Shown here one piece after another: positions 53,420-62,022 of a DNA stretch of 64,000 bases; the first letter of the stretch is position 1, and every line of letters starts with the position of its first letter. The notes below the pieces were generated by a model, which saw nothing but the letters and a program-made list of their open reading frames with translations, was not told the DNA's origin and did no database searches. The translations under genes were made by a program, and so were the position numbers. The stretch is from positions 1 to 64,000 of the IMG/VR virus record IMGVR_UViG_3300026382_000010. One strand, 5' to 3'. The stretch comes from a virus.

Positions 53420-54100
53420 ATGAGCTGTCCCTGTAGAAAATACAGTCGTGTAAATAAACCAACTGTACAAAAAAAGCTATATGTGTATACTGGATGCTGC
53501 GGATCTTACAACAAAGACTATCTTGATGCATGTCTTAAGATGCTTTCTCGGTTTTTCAAAATTATTATTGCAGATTTACCATGTTGCGGAATGAATACTT
53601 GGTATCTTAATCCAAATTTAACTATAGCCCGTCTAGCAAATCTAAACAAAATCATTATTGATCACATTCCCATTGTTAGCTTATGTAGTTCATGTACATT
53701 GAGTTTGGGATTTGTATTTGCACTTCATTATAGCGAAAAATTCGGTTTACTAAAGGATTTGCTATCCATATGTACTCAATATTATATGCCAAATATAGTA
53801 CGAGCATTAAACGCAAAAAGAACTCTATTGGTTGTAGGTATGCATAATTTATATACTTTTGGTATTGAGTACTACAAATTTCAACAAAGTAAATTACGTG
53901 CATTCATACCAACTATTTCAATTTTTGAACTCAATACTACATTAACAACTGAAATGTATTACAAAGAACCATATAACTCTCAATACATAGAAACTCTAAA
54001 GCGAATCTCTAGACAGTATGATCTAGTTGTAACTACGGCAATTAATATCGCAAATGAATTGGATTTTACAGTTTACTTACCAACTTTATTATCTGCATAA
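53420..54100 (+). CDS. Cysteine-rich CCG-domain protein (HdrB-like)
   Basis: 226 residues with C26-C27-G28, C55-C56-G57 and C89-x2-C92: the CCG pattern (CxnCCGxnCxxC) that binds a special iron-sulfur cluster or zinc in HdrB, GlpC and LUD-type proteins. An extra CPC lies at residues 3-5. Only one CCG unit is present where HdrB has two. It sits directly before the GATase and QueC genes, so it may supply reducing power to base modification, or to the RNR. Either is inference. GAAGGTGG precedes the ATG. Confidence 0.65.
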   Translation: MSCPCRKYSRVNKPTVQKKLYVYTGCCGSYNKDYLDACLKMLSRFFKIIIADLPCCGMNTWYLNPNLTIARLANLNKIIIDHIPIVSLCSSCTLSLGFVFALHYSEKFGLLKDLLSICTQYYMPNIVRALNAKRTLLVVGMHNLYTFGIEYYKFQQSKLRAFIPTISIFELNTTLTTEMYYKEPYNSQYIETLKRISRQYDLVVTTAINIANELDFTVYLPTLLSA

Positions 54101-54137
54101 ATAATTCATGACAAAAAACATAAAGGAGGTATTTTTT

Positions 54138-54779
54138 ATGTGTACTACTATCATGTATCACGGAAAGCTTTCACTATTTAAGCAAATCATTCCTACGCCA
54201 GAAAAATTAAAACGTATTTGGTTTTATCGCGGATATGATGCTTTGGGACATCTATTTATCAACTATAGCACAAATTTTGCAAAAAAATACGTTGGTCATT
54301 TTTGGGATAAAGAGCATAGTTCAGAAAATATAAAGGAGGTTTTTGAGAAAGCAGTTTACAATATTTACGAGCGAAAGCATAAAGGCGATCCTGAAGTACT
54401 AATTGCTTTATATGCGCGTGCAATTCCGGAAACTGAACCAATCGATACCCATTTACCTTTAATTCTAGAAATTCAACCACTGGATTTGCGCGACTATATT
54501 TTTTTACATCATGGTATAGTATACGAGTTTGATAACGTAAAGGTAACTGACGAAATAATCGATACTCAACTTGTTGCATTTTATATCGACTCGATGTCTG
54601 AAAAACTTGAAGTATCTGAAATAGCAAGACATCTAAAAGAGAAAACCAAAGGAATGTCTCTATACATTCTCTACCACAAAATGCTAAAGAAAATTATCGT
54701 CGTGGAAGCAGGGTTAAAAGCATTTACTTATCAGTTTAAGGATGGAATGCTCGTATCAAATTTTGCACTCTTTGTATAA
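54138..54779 (+). CDS. Stand-alone class II glutamine amidotransferase domain
   Basis: Releases ammonia from glutamine. ATG 54138 follows AAAGGAGGT and leaves C2 as the N-terminal nucleophile after Met removal. YRGYDALG (30-37) matches the RGYDSAG of GlmS-type domains, YAR (92-94) the substrate Arg, LHHGIV (123-128) the H-N-G-I oxyanion segment but with His for Asn, and IDTQ (141-144) the S-D-T-E site. It is followed after 31 bp by queC, which suggests the split form of the Gat-QueC enzyme that makes archaeosine-type bases in some phages and archaea. Confidence 0.78.
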   Translation: MCTTIMYHGKLSLFKQIIPTPEKLKRIWFYRGYDALGHLFINYSTNFAKKYVGHFWDKEHSSENIKEVFEKAVYNIYERKHKGDPEVLIALYARAIPETEPIDTHLPLILEIQPLDLRDYIFLHHGIVYEFDNVKVTDEIIDTQLVAFYIDSMSEKLEVSEIARHLKEKTKGMSLYILYHKMLKKIIVVEAGLKAFTYQFKDGMLVSNFALFV

Positions 54780-54810
54780 AAAAGAAGAAGGAAAAAGGAG
54801 GTATATAAAA

Positions 54811-55518
54811 ATGCTATATCGAAATCTTACAGTACAAGTAGATCCTATTGAAAGAAAATTTTATCTTGAGGGAAATGTAAACTGTAAAACTGCACTTGTT
54901 TTATACTCCTCAGGATTGGAATCAATCACCAACGTCTATCTTTTATTACGCTTGAATATAAAACCATACTTGCTTCACTTTACATACAATCATTTGGCCG
55001 CAGAAATTGAACTCATAAAAACAAGAGAGCTTGCAAAAAAATTAAATCTACCGCTTTACATCATTGAAATGCCTGAATTGGCACCTATCTCTAATTTTGA
55101 TGAAGAAGAAGCAGAATCTAGTTCACATTACATTCCTGTTCGTAATACGCTTTTTATTACTTACGCTCTAAAAATTGCTGAAGAAAATCAATTGGACGCA
55201 GTAGTATTGGGAGCAAATTTATCAGAATCTATGACTTATCCTGATAACTCCTACCCATATATATTTGGATTCGGATATGTTGCAAATTACGCAACGCAAT
55301 TTCCAAATACTGTGACTATCTTAACCCCTTTAATAAACCTAACGAAAACATATCTCGTAAAATTGGGCGAACTACTAAATGTAGATTATTCAATGTCAAA
55401 TTCATGCTACTATCCAAATGAAAATGGAGAGCCATGTAATAAGTGTGGTTCATGTATTTTACGAAACATAGCATTTGAGCGTGCAGAAGAACTCGGGAGG
55501 TTTACACTGACTTTCTAG
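54811..55518 (+). CDS. queC: QueC-like preQ0 synthase (PP-loop ATPase)
   Basis: QueC converts carboxy-deazaguanine to preQ0 with ATP and ammonia. The PP-loop is LYSSGLESI (31-39), a variant of SGGxDS. YIPVRNTLFITYAL and VVLGANLSES follow the family plan, and CYYPNENGEPCNKCGSC is the four-cysteine zinc site. At 235 residues the length is normal. ATG 54811 with AAGGAGGT is preferred over the longer open frame. The GATase gene just upstream may let it amidate the nitrile further, to an archaeosine-type base. Confidence 0.92.
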   Translation: MLYRNLTVQVDPIERKFYLEGNVNCKTALVLYSSGLESITNVYLLLRLNIKPYLLHFTYNHLAAEIELIKTRELAKKLNLPLYIIEMPELAPISNFDEEEAESSSHYIPVRNTLFITYALKIAEENQLDAVVLGANLSESMTYPDNSYPYIFGFGYVANYATQFPNTVTILTPLINLTKTYLVKLGELLNVDYSMSNSCYYPNENGEPCNKCGSCILRNIAFERAEELGRFTLTF

Positions 55519-55556
55519 TAGGTGTATAAGTTCAAAGGACGGCAAGCAATTGTAAA

Positions 55557-55973
55557 ATGCTTGATAGGGAAACAATAACTGCGTTCAAAGTATTTGTTGA
55601 TAGCTATCCATTACATTCTCTATTGTTTTTAATAGCGATAATTATTTTTGGATTGATAATTCTTATTTCAAAATTAGGACTGAAATTTGGGAAAAAGTCT
55701 AGCTCTAATGATAATGAACAAAGCAAAACTAAGGATGTAGATATTGATGAACTCATCAAGGAATTGCGCGAGACATCAAGCAAACTCGAAGCAATATTAA
55801 ATCAAATGAGACAAGAAATGCAAACTGATACCAAATTAAGGGATAAGGATTTTAATCGCATTTTCGACGAGTTTAAACACATTCATGAGCGTTTAGATAA
55901 AATATATCTACAGGTGGAGGTAATAGTTACAAAGCTTGATTCATTGCTTAGAACCGATAAGTTTTTACGTTAA
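55557..55973 (+). CDS. Membrane-anchored coiled-coil protein
   Basis: 138 residues: one membrane helix at about 16-39 (HSLLFLIAIIIFGLIILISKLG), then a charged linker and a long coiled coil (IDELIKELRETSSKLEAILNQMR, then DEFKHIHERLDKIYLQVEVIVTKLDSL). This resembles phage lysis or spanin-like and baseplate-anchoring proteins, with no specific match. The start has only a weak ribosome site. Confidence 0.65.
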   Translation: MLDRETITAFKVFVDSYPLHSLLFLIAIIIFGLIILISKLGLKFGKKSSSNDNEQSKTKDVDIDELIKELRETSSKLEAILNQMRQEMQTDTKLRDKDFNRIFDEFKHIHERLDKIYLQVEVIVTKLDSLLRTDKFLR

Positions 55974-56017
55974 TCAAAGGATGGTATTATTAAGTACATA
56001 TTAATAAACGGGTAACA

Positions 56018-56821
56018 ATGAAGTTACGTTGTAAGGTAGATTGTAATTTATGTAGGGATCCTGGGGATTTTTACTACGTCCTTAAGGAATTAGAAATCAA
56101 ATCAGTTAATCAATCCGAATTACTATTAAAGTTTGACTCATTTAGGTTATTCAGATTATTTGTGAAAATTGATACGCATAAAGCGGACTTGTATAAATTT
56201 CGCTCAAAAATTTTCGAGTCTTTAATTGCATTTGATCATAAGTTTAAAGAGAATACGTATGCAATAGTTTATACTTTACTACAGCAACTTATTAACATAT
56301 ACGATATTTTAAGCCGACTTATTGTATATTACAATGGTCATATTTGGAATGAATGTGAGTATGCTCAGTCTTCCATTTTTATACGACTGTGTGAATTTGT
56401 ATGTAAACAGATTCGCACTATTCTTGAAAAATGTGGTTTTGAGTCAGATATTTTTAAGGAGCATGTTGAGGAATTATATCTAAAACCATTTCAACTAGTA
56501 TTCAAACATCTAGAGCAGGAACGCCATAAACTTACAGATATTGATTTTTTAGATACACTTGTTACATACATTTTCTACCTTGCAGAATTCTACTTCTATT
56601 GCACTGTGAATTTTGACTTTTACATTAGTAATCTATCCGTCATCTATATTGGACCATCATTTTTATACTTTAAGAAAACATTTGAGATTGATTACGTGCA
56701 ATTCTTTATAGACATATTTACTGCGCGCTTTAAAAACATTGTGATTAAAACTAGCGAATATGATATTCTTACAAAATTGCAAGAATATGAAACTGAAACC
56801 GTTAAAGTTTGTTTAATGTAA
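56018..56821 (+). CDS. Hypothetical 267-residue protein preceding the baseplate genes
   Basis: Helical, aromatic-rich, with CKVDCNLC near the N-terminus (three Cys in seven positions, perhaps metal binding). The rest has no motif. AACGGGTA precedes the ATG; no strong ribosome site. It starts the tail block that runs on to the sheath. Confidence 0.6.
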   Translation: MKLRCKVDCNLCRDPGDFYYVLKELEIKSVNQSELLLKFDSFRLFRLFVKIDTHKADLYKFRSKIFESLIAFDHKFKENTYAIVYTLLQQLINIYDILSRLIVYYNGHIWNECEYAQSSIFIRLCEFVCKQIRTILEKCGFESDIFKEHVEELYLKPFQLVFKHLEQERHKLTDIDFLDTLVTYIFYLAEFYFYCTVNFDFYISNLSVIYIGPSFLYFKKTFEIDYVQFFIDIFTARFKNIVIKTSEYDILTKLQEYETETVKVCLM

Positions 56822-56849
56822 AATTAGTAGAAAAAGGAGGGTACTAGTA

Positions 56850-57704
56850 ATGCCTATTAAAGTAAAACATCCTACTTACGAAGTTATAACTCCGGTTTTT
56901 GGAAAAAAGGTACTCGTACGTGGTCTCACATTCAAAGAAGAAATAGCATTGCGTGAATCCGTTACTATGTACAACAAACAAGCATCCTATTTATATCTTC
57001 ATGCAATTTACAATTGCATCGAAAACAAAGAAGTTTATAAAAATGACTTTGAGTACTTTTTAACCCATACAATTGATGATGATCTTGCCGCAATCGTACT
57101 TGGAATTGCAATATTAACCGTACCCGAAAAGAAATTGAGTTTTTCAGTAACTTGTCCCAATTGTAAAAAAGAAAATACATATTCAATACCCTTTGAAAAT
57201 TTGATAACCGATATAAAAGTAAATCAAAACAATGAGCCAATTTTCGATGCAAAATCCGTAATTTCACTCCCCGAAAGAGATATCGAAATCAGTGTATCCT
57301 TCCCAAATTATAAGAAAGCTATTATAATAAATGACATTATAGGTACGCTTTCGTCAGATAAAAGCCTTTGGCCTAAATACAATATAACCGAAATCAATTT
57401 ACCTCTAATTACAACTGCATTACTTCAATGCTTAATTATTGATGGGGTAAAACAGATATCTACTGGCGAATCTGTTACAATTAGCTGGAATCAAGAAGAT
57501 CCAAATTTCTTAGATACCATAATGGAATTAGTTAAAGTTATCGCTGAATTTGATGCTGAAATCTTGGAAAAGGTAAACTCTTGGGCACCTTTAAACAAAT
57601 ACTACTTAAAGATGGAGTTTAAGGCAAATTGTAAAAATTGTAATCATGCGTTACAGGGGGATCTAAAATCCACTGTTATAAATCTTTTTCGTCCAGGATC
57701 TTAA
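56850..57704 (+). CDS. T4-type baseplate/hub assembly protein
   Basis: 284 residues beginning MPIKVKHPTYEVITPVFGKKVLVRGLTFKEEIAL, like T4-type baseplate proteins (gp26/gp51-like family) in which a P-x-Y-E-x-x-x-P start and K-x-x-x-E-E motif are conserved. A CPNC pair (residues 106-109) and a CKNC pair near the C-terminus probably bind one zinc. AAGGAGGG precedes ATG 56850. The next frame (57745) opens before this stop and has no start codon with a ribosome site, so a frameshift extension is possible. Confidence 0.65.
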   Translation: MPIKVKHPTYEVITPVFGKKVLVRGLTFKEEIALRESVTMYNKQASYLYLHAIYNCIENKEVYKNDFEYFLTHTIDDDLAAIVLGIAILTVPEKKLSFSVTCPNCKKENTYSIPFENLITDIKVNQNNEPIFDAKSVISLPERDIEISVSFPNYKKAIIINDIIGTLSSDKSLWPKYNITEINLPLITTALLQCLIIDGVKQISTGESVTISWNQEDPNFLDTIMELVKVIAEFDAEILEKVNSWAPLNKYYLKMEFKANCKNCNHALQGDLKSTVINLFRPGS

Positions 57705-57744
57705 GAATTTTGAAACTACTTTATTTGCAGAAGTTTTATACTTT

Positions 57745-57996
57745 TTGGGAGTGGATCCTACGTTTCTATATAAGCTTCCGCGAAAGAAAATTGTTAAAAT
57801 TATGGAGAAAATTTACAAATTTGAAAAACAGTTTAAATTCATTGCTTCTAAAATGGCAGATCGGTACATTCTTTTACAAGATGGTACACTTGAAGCTGGT
57901 GAAGATGTAAGCGATATACAAAGAAAGCTATCGCAAGTTGAAACCGTATCAAATCACTTCAAGAAATTTGAAAGGAGAATTCCTAAGAAAGAATGA
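57745..57996 (+). CDS. 83-residue protein in the +1 frame of the baseplate gene; possible frameshift product
   Basis: The frame is open from 57682, 23 bp before the preceding stop, with no ATG; the first possible starts are TTG 57745, GTG 57751 and ATG 57802, none with a clear ribosome site. Its sequence (DPTFLYKLPRKKIVKIMEKIYKFEKQFKF, then SKMADRYILLQDGT) is helical and conserved-looking. The overlap contains AATCTTTTTCGTCC, where a +1 slip (TTT to TTC) would join the two frames into one longer protein. The 3' end overlaps the gp25-like start (ATGA). Confidence 0.6.
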   Translation: MGVDPTFLYKLPRKKIVKIMEKIYKFEKQFKFIASKMADRYILLQDGTLEAGEDVSDIQRKLSQVETVSNHFKKFERRIPKKE

Positions 57997-58394
57997 TAGA
58001 TCTTCAGCCTTTCATTCAACCAAATGCAGTAGATTTGCAATGTCTTACTGATTATACTCAATTTATCGTAAGGGATATTTTAACTCTACTTACATATCCA
58101 AAGGGTGCTAAAATTTACGATCGTCTTTTCGGTTCCGAAGTTTTAAATAGAGTATTTGACAATCTAGATGACTTACTACGAAAACAACTTGAATCCGATT
58201 TGACTTATGCATTATCACAAAGTCAAATTTTTGACTTAGTAAATGTAATTGTAAAGCGCATTGAAAATAAAGAATTATATGCTGAAATTACGCTGAAGTT
58301 AAAAACAAAGGATTTAACTTATCGAATCCTTTTGAAAATTGCTGACAAATACGTATCTATACTAAATATCGAAAAAGTACTCGGGGTACTCTAA
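57993..58394 (+). CDS. gp25-like baseplate wedge protein (GPW/gp25 family)
   Basis: 133 residues. IVRDILTLLTYPKGAKIYDRLFGSEVL fits the family core I-x-x-I-L-x-T-x-x-G-x-R-x-x-x-P-x-F-G-S, and LLRKQLESDLTYALSQ is the following helix. The C-terminal strands match the lysozyme-like wedge fold. In contractile tails this protein sits in the inner baseplate and helps start sheath assembly. Its ATG overlaps the preceding stop (ATGA). Confidence 0.85.
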   Translation: MIDLQPFIQPNAVDLQCLTDYTQFIVRDILTLLTYPKGAKIYDRLFGSEVLNRVFDNLDDLLRKQLESDLTYALSQSQIFDLVNVIVKRIENKELYAEITLKLKTKDLTYRILLKIADKYVSILNIEKVLGVL

Positions 58395-58397
58395 AAT

Positions 58398-59312
58398 ATG
58401 ATTTTCAATCCACTTGATTATCAACTAGACTATTTAAAAGCATTGCATTTGATTTATAGTGCATTTCCAGCTCCTATTAAATGTCAGTATTTCCAAGCGC
58501 AAATGCAACCTAACCTAACAACTCAAACTTCACTATATTCTCATGAACTCGACTCCTACTCAAGCTTGCGCTATTTACAATTTGTAGACTTACCAGTATA
58601 TATGATTGATTCTGGATACACAAAAACTCAAGAAGCAAATGAAACTGGAGTAATTTTCCGTCAAGATGAAATTAACATAGTTTTTCCATCTCATTTTGGT
58701 ATTGAGCCTACAAATGCTGATAAGATTGCTTTCACAAGCGTTAATCATAATCGCTTGTTTAAAGTAGTAAATATTCAAATTTCAAATTTCTTTGAAAAAG
58801 CTCCATTACGTTTCTACCGTCTAACTCTACAGGTTGATAAATACGAAATATCTAAAATTTTTGAACGTGTAGATAAAAAGTACATTTTAAACTATGACGT
58901 TTGGTACTTTTTTGAAGAGTCCAAGTTCAAACGATATACGGCATTTTTAAATTTTCTCGACACATGTCTAAAGGCTTTAGATATGCAGGTTGATGAATGC
59001 GTTAACAATGTACTTGCATATTTATATGAGCAATACAAAGTAATCTGGAATATATTACTTGCAAAATACATGTACAATAATTTCCAACTTTTAAGCTATG
59101 ACTCATTAAATCCATGTATCTTGATTCTTAGGGGATTACCAAGTGATGATCCAAATGCTTTAACCTTTAAGCAGTACTTGGAAGATCGTAAAATACAGGC
59201 AACTAAAGATGGACAAATACCATCATTGACAAGCAATGATAAATTCTACTTACTTGCATGTACATATTATGCATTTCAATATTTAGATACGCTATTAAAA
59301 AATCCAAGGTAG
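58398..59312 (+). CDS. Hypothetical 304-residue baseplate protein
   Basis: A beta-rich first half (VIFRQDEINIVFPSHFGIEPTN, FKVVNIQISNFF, RFYRLTLQVDKYE) and a helical second half rich in Tyr/Leu. Only 3 bp follow the gp25-like stop, so translation is coupled. Position next to gp25-like and another tail gene argues for a wedge component. No family recognised. Confidence 0.6.
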   Translation: MIFNPLDYQLDYLKALHLIYSAFPAPIKCQYFQAQMQPNLTTQTSLYSHELDSYSSLRYLQFVDLPVYMIDSGYTKTQEANETGVIFRQDEINIVFPSHFGIEPTNADKIAFTSVNHNRLFKVVNIQISNFFEKAPLRFYRLTLQVDKYEISKIFERVDKKYILNYDVWYFFEESKFKRYTAFLNFLDTCLKALDMQVDECVNNVLAYLYEQYKVIWNILLAKYMYNNFQLLSYDSLNPCILILRGLPSDDPNALTFKQYLEDRKIQATKDGQIPSLTSNDKFYLLACTYYAFQYLDTLLKNPR

Positions 59313-59315
59313 TAG

Positions 59316-61199
59316 ATGGCATTAACTACTGATACTTTTATCAAACAGTATATCGATTACGTTAATAATGCTGATTCCTCGTTAACTCTTGATTTTATCC
59401 TATCACAATATCCTGAATACTACAAATCCTTTAAGTTTGCAAATGTTTTAGCAGAATTTCTTGCAAAACGAAGTGTTGGTATTATAAATTATGCGACATC
59501 CTATTTTGAGCCTTCCTATTTAACAGGTAAAAACTTTCTCAAAACTATGTCATTTTTATACATTGATTACCTTTTTGATGTTGAAGCAGTTGATATCTTA
59601 CAACAACGAATGGTTTATCAAATTAGACATCTATTTTCAAGGCTTGCAATTAATGAGCTTATAGAAAATATCCTGTCAATTTTAAAAGTCTATCAATTGA
59701 TATGTGATCAAGTTGTTTTAGTTAACAAAGATCCAATAACGTTTGTAACAAAAGATACTGGTTTGCTACTTGATACAAACACCGTTTTAAAAAGACTTCG
59801 CTTGGATCCTAAGGTTATCGAGCAACTAACAGTACCTACATTTACATCCTTATACTTTATCGGGAAAATTGAGTATGTAAAAGAAATCCGTACGGAGTTA
59901 TTTTTTCTCAATACATTGGCATATGTTGCATACTACAACTATAAACGCCACGGTATACTAGAGAAAACTTTACAGCCTTTTACAGAAACAAACGAACTCT
60001 ACTCGTTTTTAGAAATTTATTTGGCTCGTCAGTTTATTTTACATTTGATAGGCGTAAATGTCGATTTTCAGCAATTTTTACTACTAACTGAAGACAATGA
60101 GTATTTAATTTCGGAGTACATTAAATATACATATGCTGGCTACTTTACAACTCCAGAGATTAGAGATAAAGTAGTTCAATTATGCGTTGAATATGTAAAA
60201 CAACGTATTTTCGAATATTTAGATTTTCGTACTTATTTGCAAGAACATGTAGAGCTTGATCCATTACTTGAAAAATTTGCAAGCAAGTTTTATGAAGAAT
60301 GTAAAGGTTTTAAGATTTTAGAGCATGCGGCGTATTTCGCCGCAACTACATTTTACGATAGGTATACTACACAATTAGGATTTGAAGAAAATCTAACGGA
60401 AAAGTTTAATGAGTTTGTTAGTTATTATACTGTTGATTTAACCAAAACTCATAAAGAAGAATTTGAAGTTTTTACCAACTTTGAGTTGTTAAAAGAAATC
60501 AATTACGACTTGTATCTCATTACCGTAAACATAGCATATTACACATATGTAGTAAAACAGTTTCCAGAAAGTGAGTGTTTTAAATTCATTGCCACATTAA
60601 TTGACGCGATAAACTACTATTTAATTCAACTTAAATACGAAAAATGTCTTCTTACGAACTACTATAATTTTAAAGAGTCAATTGCTAGTTTCTTGCAAAT
60701 TTATCGTAAGATTTTTCCATATTATGTAACTTTTTATTCCGACGAGTCTATATATTTGCAATTTGAGTCGGTATTTGAAACTTTGAACATTACGGATTTA
60801 CAAAGAGCTTTAACTATTTTAATTTACCCATTTGAAAGACTTCCCCTTCAAGAACATTGCGAAAAACTAATTGAGAAATACAACAATACTTTTTACGCAT
60901 ATTTAGATCGCATCATTTGTTATCTTCCTTACACCGGGGTAATTTATTACGATCAATCTAAATTTGTATACAACTGGACTCTAGATGGTGTAAAGCCAGA
61001 TTCTAGTGCAATTGATAATACAAAGTGTCAATCGTTTAATACAATTTACGAAGATATTATTTTGGGAGAGTATAGCGACTGGATTTTATTTGAAGAGTTT
61101 GGATTGTTTAAAGATATGAGCGTTGACTATAGTATTAAAACTTTTGATTCAAATGGAACTCTTTTAAAGGAAGTAACTTATACACGAACCAGAATCTAA
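59316..61199 (+). CDS. Large baseplate/tail protein, gp6-like position
   Basis: 627 residues, aromatic-rich and mostly helical up to about 560, with a beta-rich end (GVIYYDQSKFVYNWTL, YSIKTFDSNGTLLKEVTYT). The tail has the FDSNG turn seen in other virion proteins here. In contractile phages the gene after gp25 is the wedge protein gp6/J, and this one is about the right size, but I see no diagnostic motif. AGGTAGTAG precedes ATG 59316. Confidence 0.6.
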   Translation: MALTTDTFIKQYIDYVNNADSSLTLDFILSQYPEYYKSFKFANVLAEFLAKRSVGIINYATSYFEPSYLTGKNFLKTMSFLYIDYLFDVEAVDILQQRMVYQIRHLFSRLAINELIENILSILKVYQLICDQVVLVNKDPITFVTKDTGLLLDTNTVLKRLRLDPKVIEQLTVPTFTSLYFIGKIEYVKEIRTELFFLNTLAYVAYYNYKRHGILEKTLQPFTETNELYSFLEIYLARQFILHLIGVNVDFQQFLLLTEDNEYLISEYIKYTYAGYFTTPEIRDKVVQLCVEYVKQRIFEYLDFRTYLQEHVELDPLLEKFASKFYEECKGFKILEHAAYFAATTFYDRYTTQLGFEENLTEKFNEFVSYYTVDLTKTHKEEFEVFTNFELLKEINYDLYLITVNIAYYTYVVKQFPESECFKFIATLIDAINYYLIQLKYEKCLLTNYYNFKESIASFLQIYRKIFPYYVTFYSDESIYLQFESVFETLNITDLQRALTILIYPFERLPLQEHCEKLIEKYNNTFYAYLDRIICYLPYTGVIYYDQSKFVYNWTLDGVKPDSSAIDNTKCQSFNTIYEDIILGEYSDWILFEEFGLFKDMSVDYSIKTFDSNGTLLKEVTYTRTRI

Positions 61200-61219
61200 C
61201 AGTTATTAGGAGGAATGCT

Positions 61220-61966
61220 ATGTATTTTAAAGGCGAAGTTATTAGAAAAATATATGAAAACGGAAAACTCTTAGATGTAAGACATGAAAAGAACTTAATT
61301 GTACAAGTAGCAAATGAATTAGCATTAGTGAAGTTTACCCTTGGGCCATTAACTCAACCTGCAAATTCTCTAGTACCTCCAACTGTTTGGGAAAAAGCAG
61401 ACAACTACAGAATCATTTTATTTGGAGCAGGTACTGATAATTCTTCGCAAGTATTATTATCTTCATCAGATTCATCAAGTTCATCTACTTCAAGCGATAC
61501 TACAACTGATTCAAATGCGAGTTCCACTACAACAAATACTACAAGTACAGAAACATCAAGTAGCGAAAGTACAGTTACTACCGCATCTGCATATACTTTA
61601 ACAAAATTAATTTCTCCATTACCATTTAAAGCATCTGACGATACTTCAATTGATACTTCAATTTACTACAAAGATCCCGAAATGCCCGATTTAGGATATA
61701 TCTACAAACGCATTGGAACTTATCAAATTGTAACAGATGATACTTTAGGACCAGTTATAACTGAATTCCAAATAAAAGTAGAAACTGACGATATTTCTTA
61801 CGATCCAACAATTGCAACGTCAATTGGTGAATGGGGATTATTTATGGCTTATCCCGATGACATTACTGGATATCCAATTGTATTATTCTCTAGACTTATT
61901 GAGCCTGAGCCAATTCCAAAGAATGATTCAATTGCAATTGAATTAACATGGCGTGTAAGATTCTAA
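61220..61966 (+). CDS. Tail protein with Ser/Thr linker
   Basis: 248 residues. An N-terminal beta domain (VIRKIYENGKLLDVRHEKNL), then a 40-residue run of only Ser, Thr and a few Asp/Asn/Glu from about residue 76 to 118, then a beta domain ending WGLFMAYP, LFSRLIEP and IAIELTWRVRF. This C-terminal pattern (GLF..., LF-R, W-x-V/I-x-F) is found in small phage baseplate or tail proteins. The low-complexity linker is unusual for the window. RBS AGGAGGAATG. Confidence 0.65.
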   Translation: MYFKGEVIRKIYENGKLLDVRHEKNLIVQVANELALVKFTLGPLTQPANSLVPPTVWEKADNYRIILFGAGTDNSSQVLLSSSDSSSSSTSSDTTTDSNASSTTTNTTSTETSSSESTVTTASAYTLTKLISPLPFKASDDTSIDTSIYYKDPEMPDLGYIYKRIGTYQIVTDDTLGPVITEFQIKVETDDISYDPTIATSIGEWGLFMAYPDDITGYPIVLFSRLIEPEPIPKNDSIAIELTWRVRF

Positions 61967-62022
61967 TTTGACATACAATTAGAATTTTAGTTTGAATACG
62001 TAGAAGTGGAGGCGCATATAAT

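Noticed and set aside
57710-57910. 66-residue open frame overlapping the frameshift region
   Set aside because: It is the third frame of the conserved-looking 83-residue protein, has a TTG start without a ribosome site and an aromatic/basic composition typical of shadow frames.
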